A stretch of 64,000 nt of DNA from Mycolicibacterium gadium. GTDB taxonomy: Bacteria; Actinomycetota; Actinomycetes; Mycobacteriales; Mycobacteriaceae. Under the pieces are notes generated by a model, which saw only the letters and a program-made list of their open reading frames with translations, was not told where the DNA came from and searched no databases. Shown one piece after another: positions 34,681 through 43,057 of this stretch. Each line of letters begins with the position of its first letter. Position 1 is the first letter of the stretch. The position numbers were made by a program, and so were the translations under genes. Location: assembly GCF_010728925.1 (NCBI RefSeq), contig NZ_AP022608.1, forward strand, positions 3,348,001-3,412,000, read 5' to 3'.

Positions 34681-35502
34681 ATGGTCAAAGACTTCCGGTT
34701 CGGTGTCGGACTGCAGGCCGCACGTCGTCAGAAGTCGGTTCAGGACTGGGCGCGCCGAGCCGAGGGCATGGGGTACGACGTCGTCCACATGGCCGACCAC
34801 CTCTACACGACGGCGCCGTTCCCGATGATGACGGCCATGGCGATGGCGACCGAGAAGCTGCGCGTCGGCACCTTCGTGCTGAACGCCGGCTTCTACCGGC
34901 CCGCGCTACTGGCGCGGGACGTCACGTCGCTGCGTGACCTCAGCGGCGGCCGTTTCGATCTCGGCCTCGGCGCGGGGTACGTCAAAGAGGAGTTCGAGCA
35001 AGCCGAGCTGCCGTACCCGACGGCGGGTGAACGCGTCGCGTGGCTGCGTCACGTCACCGAGCACATGAACGAGCACGCGGCCGATGTGCCGATCCTCATC
35101 GCGGGCAATGGCGACAAGCTGCTGACCCTCGCCGCGCAGAAGGCGAACATCATCGGGCTGACGGGCGGTCACCCGATCATCGGCGGCGTTGATCCGCTCG
35201 CCGACCGCATCGCGTTCGTCCGCGGGGCGGCCGGTGACCGATTCGGTGAGCTGGAGCTGAATCTGTCCGTGATCGCGCTGCCGACCGACAACTCGGGGGT
35301 TCCCGATCTGTCGCTCGTGCGGCGATTCCTGCCGGACCTGTCCGAGGAAGAGATGCTGGCGACGCCCGCGGTGTTCTCGGGTACGCCGAGGGACATCGCC
35401 GACACCATTCGGCACTTGCGCGACGCTTACGGCGTCACCTACATCACCGTGCAGCAGCAACACGGCGAGGAGTTCGCGAAGGTGATCGCCGAGCTCCGCT
35501 AG
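34681..35502 (+). CDS. LLM-class (F420-dependent type) oxidoreductase
   Basis: A 273-residue luciferase-like TIM-barrel flavoenzyme begun at MVKDFRFGVGL; a longer in-frame start at 34633 adds non-conserved residues. The family pattern GYDVVHMADHLYT near residue 37, then TFVLNAGFYRPALLARDV and DLSGGRFDLGLGAGY near 95, is typical of the actinobacterial F420-dependent subfamily. The substrate is unknown. Confidence 0.85.
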   Translation: MVKDFRFGVGLQAARRQKSVQDWARRAEGMGYDVVHMADHLYTTAPFPMMTAMAMATEKLRVGTFVLNAGFYRPALLARDVTSLRDLSGGRFDLGLGAGYVKEEFEQAELPYPTAGERVAWLRHVTEHMNEHAADVPILIAGNGDKLLTLAAQKANIIGLTGGHPIIGGVDPLADRIAFVRGAAGDRFGELELNLSVIALPTDNSGVPDLSLVRRFLPDLSEEEMLATPAVFSGTPRDIADTIRHLRDAYGVTYITVQQQHGEEFAKVIAELR

Positions 35503-35781
35503 TCACAGCCAGAGGTAGAGGCCCGACAGCACCGCCCAGACGGCGAAGCAGTAGACCTCGAACAACACGCGCAAGAGTGTCGGCGCGTGGCGCAGTTCCA
35601 TGAAGTCCAGGCCGACGAGGCGCACTTTGATCGCCGCGATGGCCAGCACGACGATCGCCACCATCGAACCCGTGCCGTGGTCGGCGCCGACGGCCCACGA
35701 GACGACGGTCGCCGCGACGAGGATCAGCCACGAGAGGCCCGCGCGGTTGCGCACCAGTTGGAACACCGAAGGACCCTGCAT
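35503..35781 (-). CDS. Cytochrome c oxidase subunit IV-like small membrane protein
   Basis: A 92-residue protein with three hydrophobic helices (about residues 14-32, 38-58 and 68-90), beginning MQGPSVFQLVRNRAGLSW. Size and pattern match the subunit IV-like proteins that accompany NorE/CoxC-type subunits in mycobacteria. The ATG overlaps the previous stop (ATGA). It probably assembles with the subunit III-like protein; no catalytic subunit I gene is in view. Confidence 0.75.
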   Translation of the reverse strand: MQGPSVFQLVRNRAGLSWLILVAATVVSWAVGADHGTGSMVAIVVLAIAAIKVRLVGLDFMELRHAPTLLRVLFEVYCFAVWAVLSGLYLWL

Positions 35782-36371
35782 CAGCTCACCAGGTACAGCA
35801 GTGCGAACAGGAAGATCCACAGCAGGTCGACGAGGTGCCAGAAGCACGCGCCACCCTCGATGGCGGCCATCCTGGCGGCGCTGATTTCGTGGCGGCGGGT
35901 CTGCGTCAGCAGGAACGCCAGCACGCCGATGCCGACGCATACGTGGAAGAGATGCAGTCCGGTCAGGATGAAGTAGTAGAGGAAGAAGTCGTTCGCGCCC
36001 GGGCCGTGGCCGCTGGTTGCCAGCGAGACATATTCAAAGACCTTGAGGCCGACGAAGAGCAGGCCGAACGCGATCGCTGCGGAAACGGCTTGGGCGGCAA
36101 TCGACTTCGCGCCGGCGCGGATCGCGCCGAGCGCGACGACGATGCACAGCGAGCTGGTGAGCAGGACCAGGGTGTTGGTGACGCCGATGCCGATGTGCAG
36201 AGACGTGCGGGCGACGTCGAACAGGTCGGGCGCCTTGGCCCGTTCCACCATGAAGGTGACGAAGAAGACGCCGAACACGAGCATGTCGCCGAACAGGAAC
36301 ACCCAGGTCCCGGACTCGGCGGGGATCCGCCGGGCGGAGGGGTCGCCCGGCGCCGTCGCAGCCGCCGTCAC
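35781..36371 (-). CDS. Heme-copper oxidase subunit III-like protein (NorE/CoxC type)
   Basis: A 196-residue membrane protein started at GTG 36371, which overlaps the upstream stop (GTGA). Five helices and the family motifs WVFLFGDMLVFGVFF near residue 23 and GGACFWHLVDLLWIFLF near the end are visible. NorE-like proteins are accessory to nitric oxide reductase or orphan oxidase complexes. With no core subunit nearby, it may be an accessory to an oxidase encoded elsewhere. Confidence 0.85.
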   Translation of the reverse strand: MTAAATAPGDPSARRIPAESGTWVFLFGDMLVFGVFFVTFMVERAKAPDLFDVARTSLHIGIGVTNTLVLLTSSLCIVVALGAIRAGAKSIAAQAVSAAIAFGLLFVGLKVFEYVSLATSGHGPGANDFFLYYFILTGLHLFHVCVGIGVLAFLLTQTRRHEISAARMAAIEGGACFWHLVDLLWIFLFALLYLVS

Positions 36372-37084
36372 GGTGTTGCGGCCAACCGGCTTTCGGCGGC
36401 TTCCTCCGCCTTGATGGACTTCAGCAGCACGACGGTGGTGCCGATCATCCAGACGATCAGGGCGAGCCCGGGCAGGTAGTAGGCGAACACGCCATCCCAG
36501 GCGAGCGGGCCGGTACTCATGGCCACCACGACGCAGCCGGGGAGCGACAGCATGGCCACCCACAGGTTGAGGAAGCCATACCAGCGCGGGAAGGTCGGGG
36601 GGTCGCCCTTGTCGGTGAACGACGCGATCGCCAGTGTGAGGTTCTGCATGACGATGGTGCCGACGATGCCGATGAACCACAGCCAGAAGAAGTCGCTGAA
36701 CGCCTGGGTGATCTCCGGATCACGTTGCCCGGCCCGAAATGCCGCCGCCGCCAACGCCATCAGCGAGAACATCATCGCCGGGGTGAAGATCGCGGCGGCC
36801 AGCAGCTGGGTCAGGGTGAGCATGCCCCATTGCCCCTCGGCTCGCCGCAGGCGCAGCACGATCACTGCGTGGAACGGAATGGCGAGCGCGGCAGCGAGCA
36901 GTGCGCCGGCAAGCCCGAATCGGACCCAGAGGTTCTCGGTGCTCAGGAAGGCGTCGGTCTGCTCGGCCGTGTCCGACGGGGACATCGGCGGAAAGAGTTT
37001 TGCGATGCCGGAAAAGCACACGCTGTAAAGGACGATCATCGCGGTCCCACACCATGCGCCGACGCGCTGTAACTTCAGCTCCAC
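36368..37084 (-). CDS. Conserved mycobacterial membrane protein, first gene of the NorE-like operon
   Basis: A 238-residue protein with about six transmembrane helices and a cytosolic charged C-terminus. I recognise it only as a conserved actinobacterial membrane protein often beside NorE-like subunits. No enzymatic motif is evident. Its promoter region has an AT-rich palindrome at 37125-37146 that may be the operator for all three genes. Confidence 0.75.
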   Translation of the reverse strand: MELKLQRVGAWCGTAMIVLYSVCFSGIAKLFPPMSPSDTAEQTDAFLSTENLWVRFGLAGALLAAALAIPFHAVIVLRLRRAEGQWGMLTLTQLLAAAIFTPAMMFSLMALAAAAFRAGQRDPEITQAFSDFFWLWFIGIVGTIVMQNLTLAIASFTDKGDPPTFPRWYGFLNLWVAMLSLPGCVVVAMSTGPLAWDGVFAYYLPGLALIVWMIGTTVVLLKSIKAEEAAESRLAATP

Positions 37085-37124
37085 GGCTGAGAACGCTACG
37101 GTGCGGCGGCCCGATTCGGAAGAA

Positions 37125-37146
37125 GTTTTGTCAAATTTGCCAAAAC
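37125..37146. promoter_or_regulatory. AT-rich near-palindrome upstream of the NorE-like operon
   Basis: GTTTTG and CAAAAC arms enclose a CAAATTTG core; the 22-base stretch is symmetric but for one base pair. It stands out against the GC-rich background and lies 41 bases upstream of the first start of the leftward operon. It is probably a repressor site. Confidence 0.5.
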
Positions 37147-37202
37147 CGAGATCTGGGCTGCGCAGGACGGGCAGGTCCCGACCGGTAAGCTTCCTGCGGT
37201 CC

Positions 37203-37275
37203 GCCCCCGTAGCTCAGGGGATAGAGCACGGCTCTCCTAAAGCCGGTGTCGCATGTTCGAATCATGCCGGGGGCA
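37203..37275 (+). tRNA. tRNA-Arg (anticodon CCT)
   Basis: A complete cloverleaf: acceptor GCCCCCG with CGGGGGC, D-arm GCTC/GAGC, anticodon stem CGGCT/AGCCG with loop CTCCTAA (anticodon CCT, reading AGG), T-arm GCATG/CATGC around TTCGAAT. An encoded CCA follows (37276-37278). The gene is the integration site of the element at right; its 3' half, from within the anticodon stem, belongs to the 47-bp att repeat and was therefore probably supplied by the element. Confidence 0.97.
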
Positions 37276-37276
37276 C
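37230..37276 (+). repeat. attL (47-bp direct repeat, inside tRNA-Arg)
   Basis: The 47 bases match 62572-62618 at 45 positions. They cover the 3' part of the tRNA, from the anticodon stem to the first C of CCA. The two mismatches are the partner bases of one T-stem pair (T-A here, G-C at attR), so both versions fold. Confidence 0.92.
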
Positions 37277-37317
37277 CAAGACGGTTTGCAGGTCAGCGCG
37301 GTTTCCGGGCGGTTGCC

Positions 37318-38616
37318 CTACTTCCCCTCGCTCCTCTCTGGTCGGTGTGTGGTCGGTGCTTCGTTGGTATCAGATGGTTCCGGGTGGCTGCCTTTGTCTC
37401 GGGCGACGGCCTCCATGAGCCGACGCGCGTTCTCCGGGGAGCGCAGTAGATAGTCCGTCTGGTCCCCCGTAGCAGGATCGACCACAGACAAATCGTCCTC
37501 CTGAGAATCACTCCGCGTCGTCCGATCCGCTGTCGCGCGCCCATGCTCGATAGCCTCGCGGGCTGCCGCATCAAGCCGATTGGCGACATCGTCCAAGTCA
37601 CTTGGAAAGAGGCCGGCGTAATGGTTCAGGGTCGTTGCTGCGGACTCATGGCCAAGTAGGCGGGCGACGGCTACCACGGACGCTCCAGCCTGTATGGCTA
37701 GCGATGCGGCAGTGTCGCGAAGATTGTGCGGCGTGATGTCGAGTTCCAGGGCGTTGACCGCATCATCGAAGACGTCGCGGCGGAAGTTGCGATTCCGGAG
37801 CGGGGTGCGATTCGCAGACGGGAAGACGAGTTCATCAGCTTTGTGGACTCCCCGGAACCTAACGAGTTCCTCCGACACGATCGCCGGGATGGGCACGGTC
37901 CTGGCCTGGTGATCCTTGACCGACGACATCTCGCCACGTGGCGCTTCTTCCGAGTACGCACGCGCAACCCGCAGGGATCGCCTGCCGAGATCGACCTCAG
38001 CCCATCGCAAAGCCGCTAGTTCGCCCCACCGCAGGCCGCAATATCCGGCGACCAATACGAGGATCCGGTCCCGTCTCTCATTGAGGTGGTCGGCCAGCTG
38101 CCAGAGTTCGTCATGCGTCAGCGGACGCGGGTCATTGCCCTGGACCTTGGGCAGGCGGATACCGGCAGCAGGGTTGCGATGGATGGCACCATCGCGGACC
38201 GCATGATCGAACACTCGGCGCAGTACGCCGAGCGAATGGCGCGCGGTCGCCGCTGACTGCTTGCGTGAAATCTCGGCCGCCCAAGCCTGGACCTCGGAGG
38301 GTCGCACCGATACAAGCGGGCGCCGACCAAATGCCTGAGCAATCTGCTTGGCGACCACGCCGCGAATCTTGCGCTCCGTAGCTTGTGCCCTCGCCGGTTG
38401 AGCCGACAACCAAATCTCGCACCATTCTCGGACCGGTAGCTCGCCCGCTTTGGGGTCGGCCCATGCTCCGGTCTTCAGTGTCTCGACTTGCTTGCGTTCC
38501 CACTCCTGTGCGTCGCGCTTGCGAGGAAACGTTCTGGAGGCGACGTACCGTCCGCGAAAATACACCCGAGCCCGGTAGACGCGGGCTCCATTCGGACCGG
38601 TCCTCGGCTCAATCAC
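37318..38616 (-). CDS. int: Tyrosine recombinase / integrase of the AICE
   Basis: A 432-residue phage-type integrase. I start at GTG 38616, nine bases after GGAGG and 4 bases after the excisionase stop; an upstream in-frame ATG at 38754 lies inside the excisionase gene. An N-terminal arm-binding domain and a SAM-like core domain lead to the catalytic domain: Arg in GYCGLRWGELAAL near residue 195, His-x-x-Arg in HNLRDTAAS near 297, GHES near 320, and the nucleophile Tyr in LNHYAGL near 331. It recombines attP with the tRNA-Arg attB. The gene lies 42 bases from attL, and its 3' end contains one copy of the arm-type repeat. Confidence 0.94.
   Translation of the reverse strand: MIEPRTGPNGARVYRARVYFRGRYVASRTFPRKRDAQEWERKQVETLKTGAWADPKAGELPVREWCEIWLSAQPARAQATERKIRGVVAKQIAQAFGRRPLVSVRPSEVQAWAAEISRKQSAATARHSLGVLRRVFDHAVRDGAIHRNPAAGIRLPKVQGNDPRPLTHDELWQLADHLNERRDRILVLVAGYCGLRWGELAALRWAEVDLGRRSLRVARAYSEEAPRGEMSSVKDHQARTVPIPAIVSEELVRFRGVHKADELVFPSANRTPLRNRNFRRDVFDDAVNALELDITPHNLRDTAASLAIQAGASVVAVARLLGHESAATTLNHYAGLFPSDLDDVANRLDAAAREAIEHGRATADRTTRSDSQEDDLSVVDPATGDQTDYLLRSPENARRLMEAVARDKGSHPEPSDTNEAPTTHRPERSEGK
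37340..37388 (+). repeat. Left copy of a 49-bp subterminal direct repeat (probable integrase arm site)
   Basis: Two GGTCGGTG octamers start 11 bases apart (37340, 37351), followed at +34 by ATGGTTCCGGGTGGC. The same arrangement with the same spacing occurs at 62460-62508. Both copies lie 63 bases inside their att core. It overlaps the 3' end of the integrase gene. Confidence 0.75.
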
Positions 38617-38620
38617 TGTT

Positions 38621-38830
38621 CTACGCCTCCATTCGCGACTCACGGCGCGAATCGAGCCACTCATCGACCTCAGCTGCGTCCCAACGGAGCGCCGTGCCGA
38701 TCCGGATCGCCGGAGGACCCTCTCCACGAAGCCGCCACGCTCTGATGCAGCCAACCGAAACTTTCAGACGACTCGCTAGCTGGTCGATCTTCAACAACTC
38801 ATCGCCGCGAGTAACAGCCTTAGCTCGCAC
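38621..38830 (-). CDS. xis: Excisionase / AlpA-like helix-turn-helix protein
   Basis: A 69-residue protein, started at GTG 38830 after a GGGGAG site. It contains a MerR/AlpA-type helix-turn-helix (LKIDQLASRLKVSVGCIRAW, then Arg-Ile-Gly near 45 and WDAAEVDEWLDSRR), the usual fold of AICE and phage excisionases. It lies directly upstream of int and overlaps the FtsK-like gene by 11 bases, so the operon reads FtsK-xis-int. It would direct excision. Confidence 0.85.
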   Translation of the reverse strand: MRAKAVTRGDELLKIDQLASRLKVSVGCIRAWRLRGEGPPAIRIGTALRWDAAEVDEWLDSRRESRMEA

Positions 38831-40343
38831 TGTCTCCCCTTTCAAGCCCGGGCTCACGCGCCGGCATGCGCCGGCTTGCGTCTGAGCACTGGATGTCCAG
38901 GGAGCAGGAATCGGCCCCGGACTCCGCATCCCTCCTGACTGATTCCATCAGCGCATCAGCAAGTAGTTCGAGCGGGTTGGCTACGAGACCGCGCAACGCC
39001 TGGATGTGCTGCCGAAGCATGTTGTCGGGGACAAAGGGGCTTCTAAACCGAATCTGTTCCCCATCAATCGAACTCACTCCGACGCCGGTGGGTGCGCCAA
39101 TGGGACTGATCTCAGATTCCGTCGAGAACTCCCCCAGCACTGAGGTCGCAGCTTCACGCGTCCGGACAGAGAAACACACTCTCAGCGCGCAGTTGTCACG
39201 CGTGCTCGTCGGGATACTGTCCGCAGTTGGGCGCTGCGTACTGAGGACGACGACGATGCCTGCCGATCGTCCCCGCTTAACCAGATCTCTTACAAGAGAA
39301 TCAATCTCCGCACCGACAGCCTTTGCGTCCTTCGTCGGATGTGAGCGGGCATCGAGATACGCCTGACACTCGTCGATGACGACCACAACGACTGGATGCA
39401 ACCGGGACGGACCGGCCGACCACAGATTCGCGTGTCCATACAGTTCTGGAGCGTTCCTCAGCCGCTCCCGCATCAGAGTCTGAATGTCCTGGAGCGAATC
39501 TCTGACTACTTCGAGATCTCCCGCCTCGTCACCACTCACGTACCGATACGCCCGCGCCGCCAAGCCGTCCAGGTCGTAGCCCTGCTTGCCGTCAATTAGC
39601 AGCCACTGAACATCTTCGCGGTGCGCCAGAGAACCAAGTGCAAACGCCAGCCATGCGCTCTTCCCACCCCCTGGCACGCCTCCGACGACGACCCCGCTCA
39701 CATTGCGGCACGAGCCTGCAACTGCTCCGCCGTGCTCGTCGACCCCAAGCGGAATATCCCAGTCTCGCGCAATCTGAGGAGCCGTCAACAGAATCGGCGC
39801 ACTGAGCGGATCACGCACCCGGAGCGCTAGTTCGAAGACGCCGGCTCGCGGCTCCGCCACGGTTACCTCCCGCACTCGCAGTGCAGAGCTCAACTGACCA
39901 CAATGGCGATGCCAGCCGTCCAAACTTTGACCGGGCACACCCCGCACCGCCACAGCCAATCCGTATGGCGCTCTCCGCTTCTCCGTGACTACAGGGATAT
40001 ATCGAACGAGTCGACGGTCCCCCCGAGTCAAGCCCACTGCACCAGCCACCGCCCGCTTCGATAGCGGACGGCGCAGGTCCGCGTCAACCGAAAGACCTAG
40101 AATTTCGGCGAGATCCGCCCACTTGCGGCGGTTTGAGAGCACAGACATGGCGTACCGGAGATCCGGACCATAGCGCGACCACTGACGGCGGCGGCGTACA
40201 CCAATAGCCAGAAGTATCAGCAGGATCGACAAAGCGATCGCGAAGATACCCCAGAACAGGAGATTGCCGTACCCGAGTAGCGAACCTATCCAGAAGACGA
40301 AACTAGCTAACCCGCACGAGAATACGAGACGTCGAACGTTCAT
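38820..40343 (-). CDS. FtsK/SpoIIIE-type DNA translocase (TraSA-like transfer protein)
   Basis: A 507-residue membrane ATPase beginning at ATG 40343, coupled to the previous stop (ATGA). Two transmembrane helices lie within residues 8-50. The motor domain has Walker A GGVPGGGKSAWL near residue 220 and Walker B VVVVVIDEC near 320, then VLSTQRP. In AICEs this protein alone moves double-stranded DNA to the recipient. The chromosomal FtsK gamma domain is absent, as expected for the transfer type. Confidence 0.9.
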   Translation of the reverse strand: MNVRRLVFSCGLASFVFWIGSLLGYGNLLFWGIFAIALSILLILLAIGVRRRRQWSRYGPDLRYAMSVLSNRRKWADLAEILGLSVDADLRRPLSKRAVAGAVGLTRGDRRLVRYIPVVTEKRRAPYGLAVAVRGVPGQSLDGWHRHCGQLSSALRVREVTVAEPRAGVFELALRVRDPLSAPILLTAPQIARDWDIPLGVDEHGGAVAGSCRNVSGVVVGGVPGGGKSAWLAFALGSLAHREDVQWLLIDGKQGYDLDGLAARAYRYVSGDEAGDLEVVRDSLQDIQTLMRERLRNAPELYGHANLWSAGPSRLHPVVVVVIDECQAYLDARSHPTKDAKAVGAEIDSLVRDLVKRGRSAGIVVVLSTQRPTADSIPTSTRDNCALRVCFSVRTREAATSVLGEFSTESEISPIGAPTGVGVSSIDGEQIRFRSPFVPDNMLRQHIQALRGLVANPLELLADALMESVRRDAESGADSCSLDIQCSDASRRMPAREPGLERGDSAS

Positions 40344-41014
40344 TGCATCACGGCTTCCCGCTGATCCCGCCTCCGTGACGTGGCGTCTGGATGTCGACTC
40401 CACCAGTTGCTCGCGACTTCTGCCAGTTGTGCCCGATCAGGAGCCGGCCACCGCCAGCCGGTTGGATCGGTCGACGGCCAGGACCTCGGATCAAGAACTT
40501 CGAATCCCAGGATTGACCGCCGGACTTCGTCGAGTGCCCGTTGACGATGACTCGCCGGATAGCGGAGTTTCAGACTCTCAGCAGGCGGTGCGTTCAAGTA
40601 AAAGGCGTAGTCGCAGTCCGCCGAGTCAGCGTGCACGCACGTATCGACCCACGTGTTGCACACTCGGCAGAGCAAGCCACGGACCAGTCCTGTGAAATGA
40701 TCATGGTCGGCAACGTGACCGTAGCGCTGCCCGCATGATTGGCACATCGGTCCAAATTCGTCGACCAAGACCTCGTACAGTCGTTGCCGCGAGGCGTTCT
40801 TGAACGGGCTTGGCCGCGAGCCCACATCGTTCGTCGGCGAACCGAAGCATGGTCGCTCTCTGAGCACCAAGAGCACAGTCCGGATGTCTTCGGAGGACCG
40901 ATAATCCGATGCAACCCCGGGTATTTCAATTCTCTCGACACCGCGGCGGCACACCAATGTCCGAATTACCATCGGTTGGCGATGCTTCGGGAACGTTGCC
41001 AATGGATCGGTCAT
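40340..41014 (-). CDS. Recombination endonuclease VII-like (HNH/Cys4) protein
   Basis: A 224-residue protein started at ATG 41014, just before the stop of the upstream gene. Residues about 90-125 match the endonuclease VII fold: Cys-x-x-Cys in CQSCGQRYG, the catalytic His-Asp-His in VADHDHFTGLVRG, and a second Cys-x-x-Cys in LLCRVCNTW, followed by a Trp. T4 endonuclease VII resolves branched DNA. In this operon it may process DNA during transfer or replication, or act on incoming DNA; no precedent in pSAM2 is known to me. Confidence 0.8.
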   Translation of the reverse strand: MTDPLATFPKHRQPMVIRTLVCRRGVERIEIPGVASDYRSSEDIRTVLLVLRERPCFGSPTNDVGSRPSPFKNASRQRLYEVLVDEFGPMCQSCGQRYGHVADHDHFTGLVRGLLCRVCNTWVDTCVHADSADCDYAFYLNAPPAESLKLRYPASHRQRALDEVRRSILGFEVLDPRSWPSTDPTGWRWPAPDRAQLAEVASNWWSRHPDATSRRRDQREAVMQ

Positions 41015-41015
41015 C

Positions 41016-41447
41016 TCACGAACCAGCCAATCCATATTCCACGACACACGAAGGACCCCACACCACGCCGTCCTTGCCGATCGCCACCACAGACGGCCCC
41101 GTACGCATCGGGTTCAGATACTTCAGACCAAGTTTGGGCATCGGATGGCACTCGTACCCGGGCAGTTCGATTACTTCCGACGACGAGGGTCCCACGCGAA
41201 ACAGCGCGGCAGTATCCTCTTCCGGCTCACGCGCCGTTATCGTCTCCCCCGGTGATGCAGGCTGCATCACGAAGAGGATGAGCAGAACGCCAGCCCAGCA
41301 CGAGATCGTCCCGACGGTGAGAAGCAGTAACAACCATCGTCGCATCAGCGCAGGACCACGGAGCCAGGCGACTACGGCCCGACAGCGACCGAGGGTCGAT
41401 AGGCGGAACGGATCGGAAGATCTAATTCGATGCCCTCTGAACATCAC
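41016..41447 (-). CDS. AICE transfer-operon membrane protein, unknown
   Basis: A 143-residue protein with a basic N-terminus, one transmembrane helix at about residues 36-60 and an outside domain of about 80 residues with two cysteines. GTG at 41447 overlaps the previous stop (GTGA). Position between the first operon gene and the nuclease suggests a part in DNA transfer or spreading, as for small membrane Spd proteins, but no similarity is visible. Confidence 0.6.
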   Translation of the reverse strand: MMFRGHRIRSSDPFRLSTLGRCRAVVAWLRGPALMRRWLLLLLTVGTISCWAGVLLILFVMQPASPGETITAREPEEDTAALFRVGPSSSEVIELPGYECHPMPKLGLKYLNPMRTGPSVVAIGKDGVVWGPSCVVEYGLAGS

Positions 41448-41875
41448 TCAGCACCTCCACGACGGGACCCGCTGTTGGCCCCGCGGAGAATATCCGTCAC
41501 CGAACCGACCGGCTTGAGCGTCTGGATGTAAACCGTCACCGCCAATACGCCTCTGGGCCCGCGATCCCCCCAGCCTGGGCGTGCGTCAGCACGGATGGAC
41601 AATGTGCATCGGCCCTCCGCTTGAAACAGAACGCCCGCCGGCACGGTCTCAAGCGGAGTGGTAGTCCGCACCTCGGCGCCATCCAGGCCGCGACCGCCAA
41701 CACTCACTGCGAGGCCTGTCACTTTGTACAGCTGCGCGTCGTCTACCAACACCGGTTCATCCGTCGCCGCGCCATCTCGGTACACACTCTGGGCTCGCGA
41801 TCCACCCCCGGTGCCAAATGCGAGCACCTGGGTCGGGTCGAGTACAAGATCATCGAGTCGGTTCAAATCAGCCAT
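41444..41875 (-). CDS. AICE hypothetical protein, first gene of the transfer operon
   Basis: A 143-residue soluble protein with an AAAGG site 9 bases before ATG. It is beta-rich by pattern (alternating Val/Leu segments) with no known motif. It heads the leftward operon that continues through endonuclease VII-like, FtsK-like, xis and int genes, all linked by 1- to 11-base overlaps. The 237-base gap to the rightward gene at 42113 must hold the operon promoter. Confidence 0.6.
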   Translation of the reverse strand: MADLNRLDDLVLDPTQVLAFGTGGGSRAQSVYRDGAATDEPVLVDDAQLYKVTGLAVSVGGRGLDGAEVRTTTPLETVPAGVLFQAEGRCTLSIRADARPGWGDRGPRGVLAVTVYIQTLKPVGSVTDILRGANSGSRRGGAE

Positions 41876-42112
41876 GAGTCAGTGCCTTTCGGGTGAAGGA
41901 CGTCTTCCGCGCCCACTGAACCCGAGTTTGCTTGCATCGTCGCGAACAGGCATCTGCTGTTACCAAACCGGGAAAATTGCAGGTCAAGCCCCACGCCGAT
42001 CAGCCACTGCCGATCATTCACCGCCACCAGCTGCCACTTCGAGCACTCCGGGCACGATCACGCCAATGGCTAACAAGAGACGTATGTCTGTTATCGGACT
42101 TACCCTAGAAAT

Positions 42113-43021
42113 ATGCTCGTCGGCTCCCCTGCACCCGGTGTCGCCGCGGATTGGCACCGATCACTAAACGTCGCCGCGGCCAAGCTCGCCATCGCAGCGG
42201 GCGTCACACCAGCGGAGGTGCGCCGCGCGAGCGGTCTGCGACGGATTGAGATCAAGCGTGCCCGCGGACCAATACATCGCCAGGTGACGGCGCTCGCGCA
42301 TGCAGCTGTGCTTACTGCTCAAGAGATACCGGACGAACTAATCAGCGGGGCTGAGACAACGGCCCGAATCCTTGAGGGAGTCGGCATCGATGAACTAGGT
42401 CCGCGTTACCTCGCAATATGTGAAAAAGCGCGCCACAACGAGCGACTGCACATTTATCGCGATCACACGGAGGCGTTCACTCGCGAACTCACCGCCATCG
42501 TCGACGAATTCGCCCGGTGCAAAAAGAAGGTCAAAGACCTGGACGAAGAGTACGAACTTATCGGCGAGCACCTAGCTGCACTAGCCAAGGGCATCACGGC
42601 TTCCACACCGTGGCCAGCGCGCAGAGTGAGCGTTCAAAAAATCGAAGAACTTGTCCGAAAACGTGACTCCTTACGCGCCTTGTTTGCAACCACATTGAAG
42701 CAGACCGGCGCAGTCATGGACCGATATCGTCGCCATCAGGCAAAACGCGTTTACTACCACTCACGCCACGTGCCTCAATACCGTTCTGAAGCAATGGTAT
42801 TCATCCCATCTTCCACCCTGCGGAGGATGCTGGTTTGCCCATTTGAAGAGGTCAGCGCCGGTCCAGCCTTCCGGGAAAAAGCTCTCCGCCTGATGAAGGA
42901 ATGGAACACTACCTGCGAACAGTTCGCCATCGAACGGCGACGTCTTCATGAAGAGCACAAGACGGACGAGATCCGCGACCACACTTTGCGCGCGGCGATT
43001 GCCAATCATCCCAGCCGTTAG
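42113..43021 (+). CDS. AICE unknown protein with HTH-like N-terminus and coiled coil
   Basis: A 302-residue protein. Residues about 20-50 (AAAKLAIAAGVTPAEVRRASGLRRIEIKRA) look like a helix-turn-helix, and residues about 110-160 and 190-220 are charged, coiled-coil-like. GAEEY-type enzyme motifs are absent. It is divergent from the transfer operon, the position of an element regulator such as pSAM2 Pra or KorSA, but it resembles neither. No clear ribosome site. Codon use is less GC3-biased than the chromosomal genes, as expected for transferred DNA. Confidence 0.6.
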   Translation: MLVGSPAPGVAADWHRSLNVAAAKLAIAAGVTPAEVRRASGLRRIEIKRARGPIHRQVTALAHAAVLTAQEIPDELISGAETTARILEGVGIDELGPRYLAICEKARHNERLHIYRDHTEAFTRELTAIVDEFARCKKKVKDLDEEYELIGEHLAALAKGITASTPWPARRVSVQKIEELVRKRDSLRALFATTLKQTGAVMDRYRRHQAKRVYYHSRHVPQYRSEAMVFIPSSTLRRMLVCPFEEVSAGPAFREKALRLMKEWNTTCEQFAIERRRLHEEHKTDEIRDHTLRAAIANHPSR

Positions 43022-43057
43022 GTGACCGGTCAAAAGATCTGAAAACAAATATGCAGA

